Below are positions 40,681 to 41,908 of a stretch of 41,908 nt of DNA, piece after piece. Each line of letters begins with the position of its first letter. Position 1 is the stretch's first letter. Source of the DNA: Clostridiales bacterium (GTDB lineage Bacteria; Bacillota; Clostridia; Oscillospirales; CAG-272); assembly GCA_022791685.1 (NCBI GenBank), contig JAAVZO010000007.1:1-41908 (forward strand). Direction: 5' to 3'. The notes below the pieces were generated by a model. The model made no database searches, was not told the DNA's origin, and worked only from the letters and a program-made list of their open reading frames with translations. Position numbers and translations under genes: made by a program.

Positions 40681-41817
40681 TTATTTATTGAACAGCTTCT
40701 TTAGGAAGCTTTCCTTCTTTGTATTGTTCTTCTCGCCAAGGCTCTCCGCGAATTTACGCAGCAGATCCTTCTGCGACTCTGAAAGTCCACGCGGCGTTTC
40801 GATAGCGACCGCGAAAATTAAATCACCGCGGCTCTTCGAGTTGACGTAAGGTATGCCCTTGCCGCGAAGTGTGAACTGCGTGCCGTGCTGCGTTCCCTCT
40901 GGTATCGTGTATGCGACCTGCCCCTCAAGCGTCGGGATCTGCACCTCCGCACCGAGCGCCGCCTCCGCGAATGTTATCGGCACTTCGCAGTAGATATTGT
41001 AGCCGTCGCGCTCGAATATCGGGTGCGGACGTACGTTTACTGCGATGATGAGGTCACCGCTCGAGCCGCCGTTTCGACCGCTGTCGCCCTGACCGCGTAT
41101 CGCGACCTTCTGTCCGTCGTCGATACCTGCCGGAATGGTGACTTCAAGCTTTTTCGTATTCTTGACGAAGCCCTTGCCGCGGCAATACGAGCACGGGTTC
41201 TTGATTATCTTACCAGTACCGCCGCACGCCTCACATGGGCTTGTGGTCTGGAACATACCAAGCGGCGTGCGCTTAGTCGACTTGACCTGACCTGTACCGT
41301 GACACGTAGAGCATGTTTCGGCAGTCGTACCCTTCTGCGCACCGCTTCCGCTGCACTCAGGACATTTTTCTACCTTGCCGTAGCTGACTTCCTTCTTACA
41401 TCCGAACGCGGCTTCCTCGAACGAAATGGTGATACGCTGCAAAATATCGTTGCCGCGCATAGGACCGTTTCTGGTCGCACTGCCTCCGCCTCCTCCACCG
41501 AAGAAGCTGGAGAAGATATCGCCAAAAATATCGCTTCCATCGAATCCCTGGAATCCACCAAAGCCGCCGCCTCCAAAACCGCTCTCCGGGTCAAACGCGG
41601 CGTGACCATACTGGTCATACTTAGCCTTTTTATCCGGGTCAGACAATACGGCATACGCCTCATTAACTTCCTTAAATTTCTGCTCAGCTTCCTTATCACC
41701 GGGATTCATATCGGGGTGATACTTCTTAGCGAGCACGCGATATGCCTTCTTAATAGCGCTCTCATCCGCGCCCTTATCAACGCCGAGCACTTCATAATAA
41801 TCGCGTTTATCTGCCAT
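40681..41817 (-). CDS. dnaJ: Chaperone protein DnaJ
   Basis: Co-chaperone that stimulates the DnaK ATPase. The 378 residues have the J domain with HPD at 34-36, a Gly/Phe-rich region (about 79-113), four CxxCxGxG zinc repeats ([32 protein letters not shown]; about 152-216) and the C-terminal substrate-binding domain. Complete. Only 91 bp of upstream sequence is in the window; no CIRCE element is in it, and the usual hrcA-grpE-dnaK genes would lie beyond the right edge. Confidence 0.97.
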   Translation of the reverse strand: MADKRDYYEVLGVDKGADESAIKKAYRVLAKKYHPDMNPGDKEAEQKFKEVNEAYAVLSDPDKKAKYDQYGHAAFDPESGFGGGGFGGFQGFDGSDIFGDIFSSFFGGGGGGSATRNGPMRGNDILQRITISFEEAAFGCKKEVSYGKVEKCPECSGSGAQKGTTAETCSTCHGTGQVKSTKRTPLGMFQTTSPCEACGGTGKIIKNPCSYCRGKGFVKNTKKLEVTIPAGIDDGQKVAIRGQGDSGRNGGSSGDLIIAVNVRPHPIFERDGYNIYCEVPITFAEAALGAEVQIPTLEGQVAYTIPEGTQHGTQFTLRGKGIPYVNSKSRGDLIFAVAIETPRGLSESQKDLLRKFAESLGEKNNTKKESFLKKLFNK

Positions 41818-41859
41818 GTAAATTCTTCCTTCCTGTAAGTTGTTAGTTAGGGGACGCGC

Positions 41860-41879
41860 GGCTTTCTTGAAAGAAAGCC
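41860..41879. repeat. Perfect short hairpin upstream of dnaJ
   Basis: GGCTTTCTT (41860-41868) pairs with AAGAAAGCC (41871-41879). It stands 43 bp upstream of the dnaJ ATG with GC-rich flanks (GGGACGCGC) and no T-tract. It could be part of an interspersed repeat cut by the window edge, or a leader stem. Not decidable from this sequence. Confidence 0.35.
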
Positions 41880-41908
41880 TGGCAAAGAACTTTTATAAGC
41901 TATCGCAA

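Noticed and set aside
40885-41838. 317-codon open frame on the plus strand opposite dnaJ
   Set aside because: dnaJ on the minus strand is complete with all motifs; the opposite frame has none.
41818-41908. CIRCE heat-shock operator upstream of dnaJ
   Set aside because: The TTAGCACTC-N9-GAGTGCTAA pattern is absent in the 91 bp available; it would be expected before hrcA or grpE outside the window.

Overview
The window comes from a low-to-mid GC member of the Bacillota, most likely a spore-forming gut-type clostridium of class Clostridia (Oscillospirales or a neighbouring order). The reasons are the lon-engB-scpA-scpB-ytfI/ytfJ-dacF block, a CotJC-type manganese catalase, a GerW/YtfJ sporulation protein, consensus sigma-A promoters (-35 and -10 hexamers exactly 17 nt apart) and AGGAGG-type ribosome binding sites. 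The species cannot be fixed from the sequence alone. No tRNA, rRNA, CRISPR array, insertion sequence or prophage gene was seen.

Region 1 (1-4.4 kb, minus strand): capA-like lipoprotein, AEC-family permease and a type IA topoisomerase (TopB-like) that runs off the left edge. Region 2 (4.4-13.0 kb, minus strand): a long, tightly packed housekeeping run reading lon > engB > M50 protease > scpA > scpB > DUF2953 > ytfJ > dacF > rluB > a small GNAT-like protein. It joins protein quality control, ribosome assembly, chromosome condensation, sporulation and cell-wall trimming. The 385-bp gap upstream of lon holds a self-contained promoter-to-terminator unit (candidate small RNA or attenuating leader).

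Region 3 (13.4-17.3 kb) and region 5 (23.6-27.9 kb) are two small carbohydrate-utilisation islands. Each has a paralogous ABC-type sugar-binding lipoprotein, a glycosidase-like gene and a divergent AraC-family regulator, and neither has permease genes. Between them lies region 4: an orphan cobalamin riboswitch with its own strong promoter and terminator, followed by a homing-endonuclease-associated-repeat protein with a probable AUU start, then the DNA-repair pair dinB (minus) and sbcD-sbcC (plus), divergently transcribed from two consensus promoters.

Region 6 (27.9-30.2 kb): CotJC-type manganese catalase, a QueG-like 4Fe-4S protein and a two-gene DUF4160 cassette that looks like a toxin-antitoxin pair, directly downstream of lysS. 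Region 7 (30.2-41.9 kb, minus strand): dnaJ > a 31-aa membrane microprotein > prmA > rsmE > multi-pass membrane protein > CdaR/PucR-type regulator > ftsE > ftsX > M23 hydrolase with coiled coil > ctpA-type S41 protease > greA > lysS. FtsEX with the adjacent LytM-domain protein forms a likely cell-division hydrolase module.

The most interesting parts are the orphan cobalamin riboswitch and its unusual downstream gene, the lon-upstream RNA unit, the DUF4160 pair and the dnaJ-prmA microprotein. Many plus-strand open frames lying opposite these genes are shadows and are not annotated.
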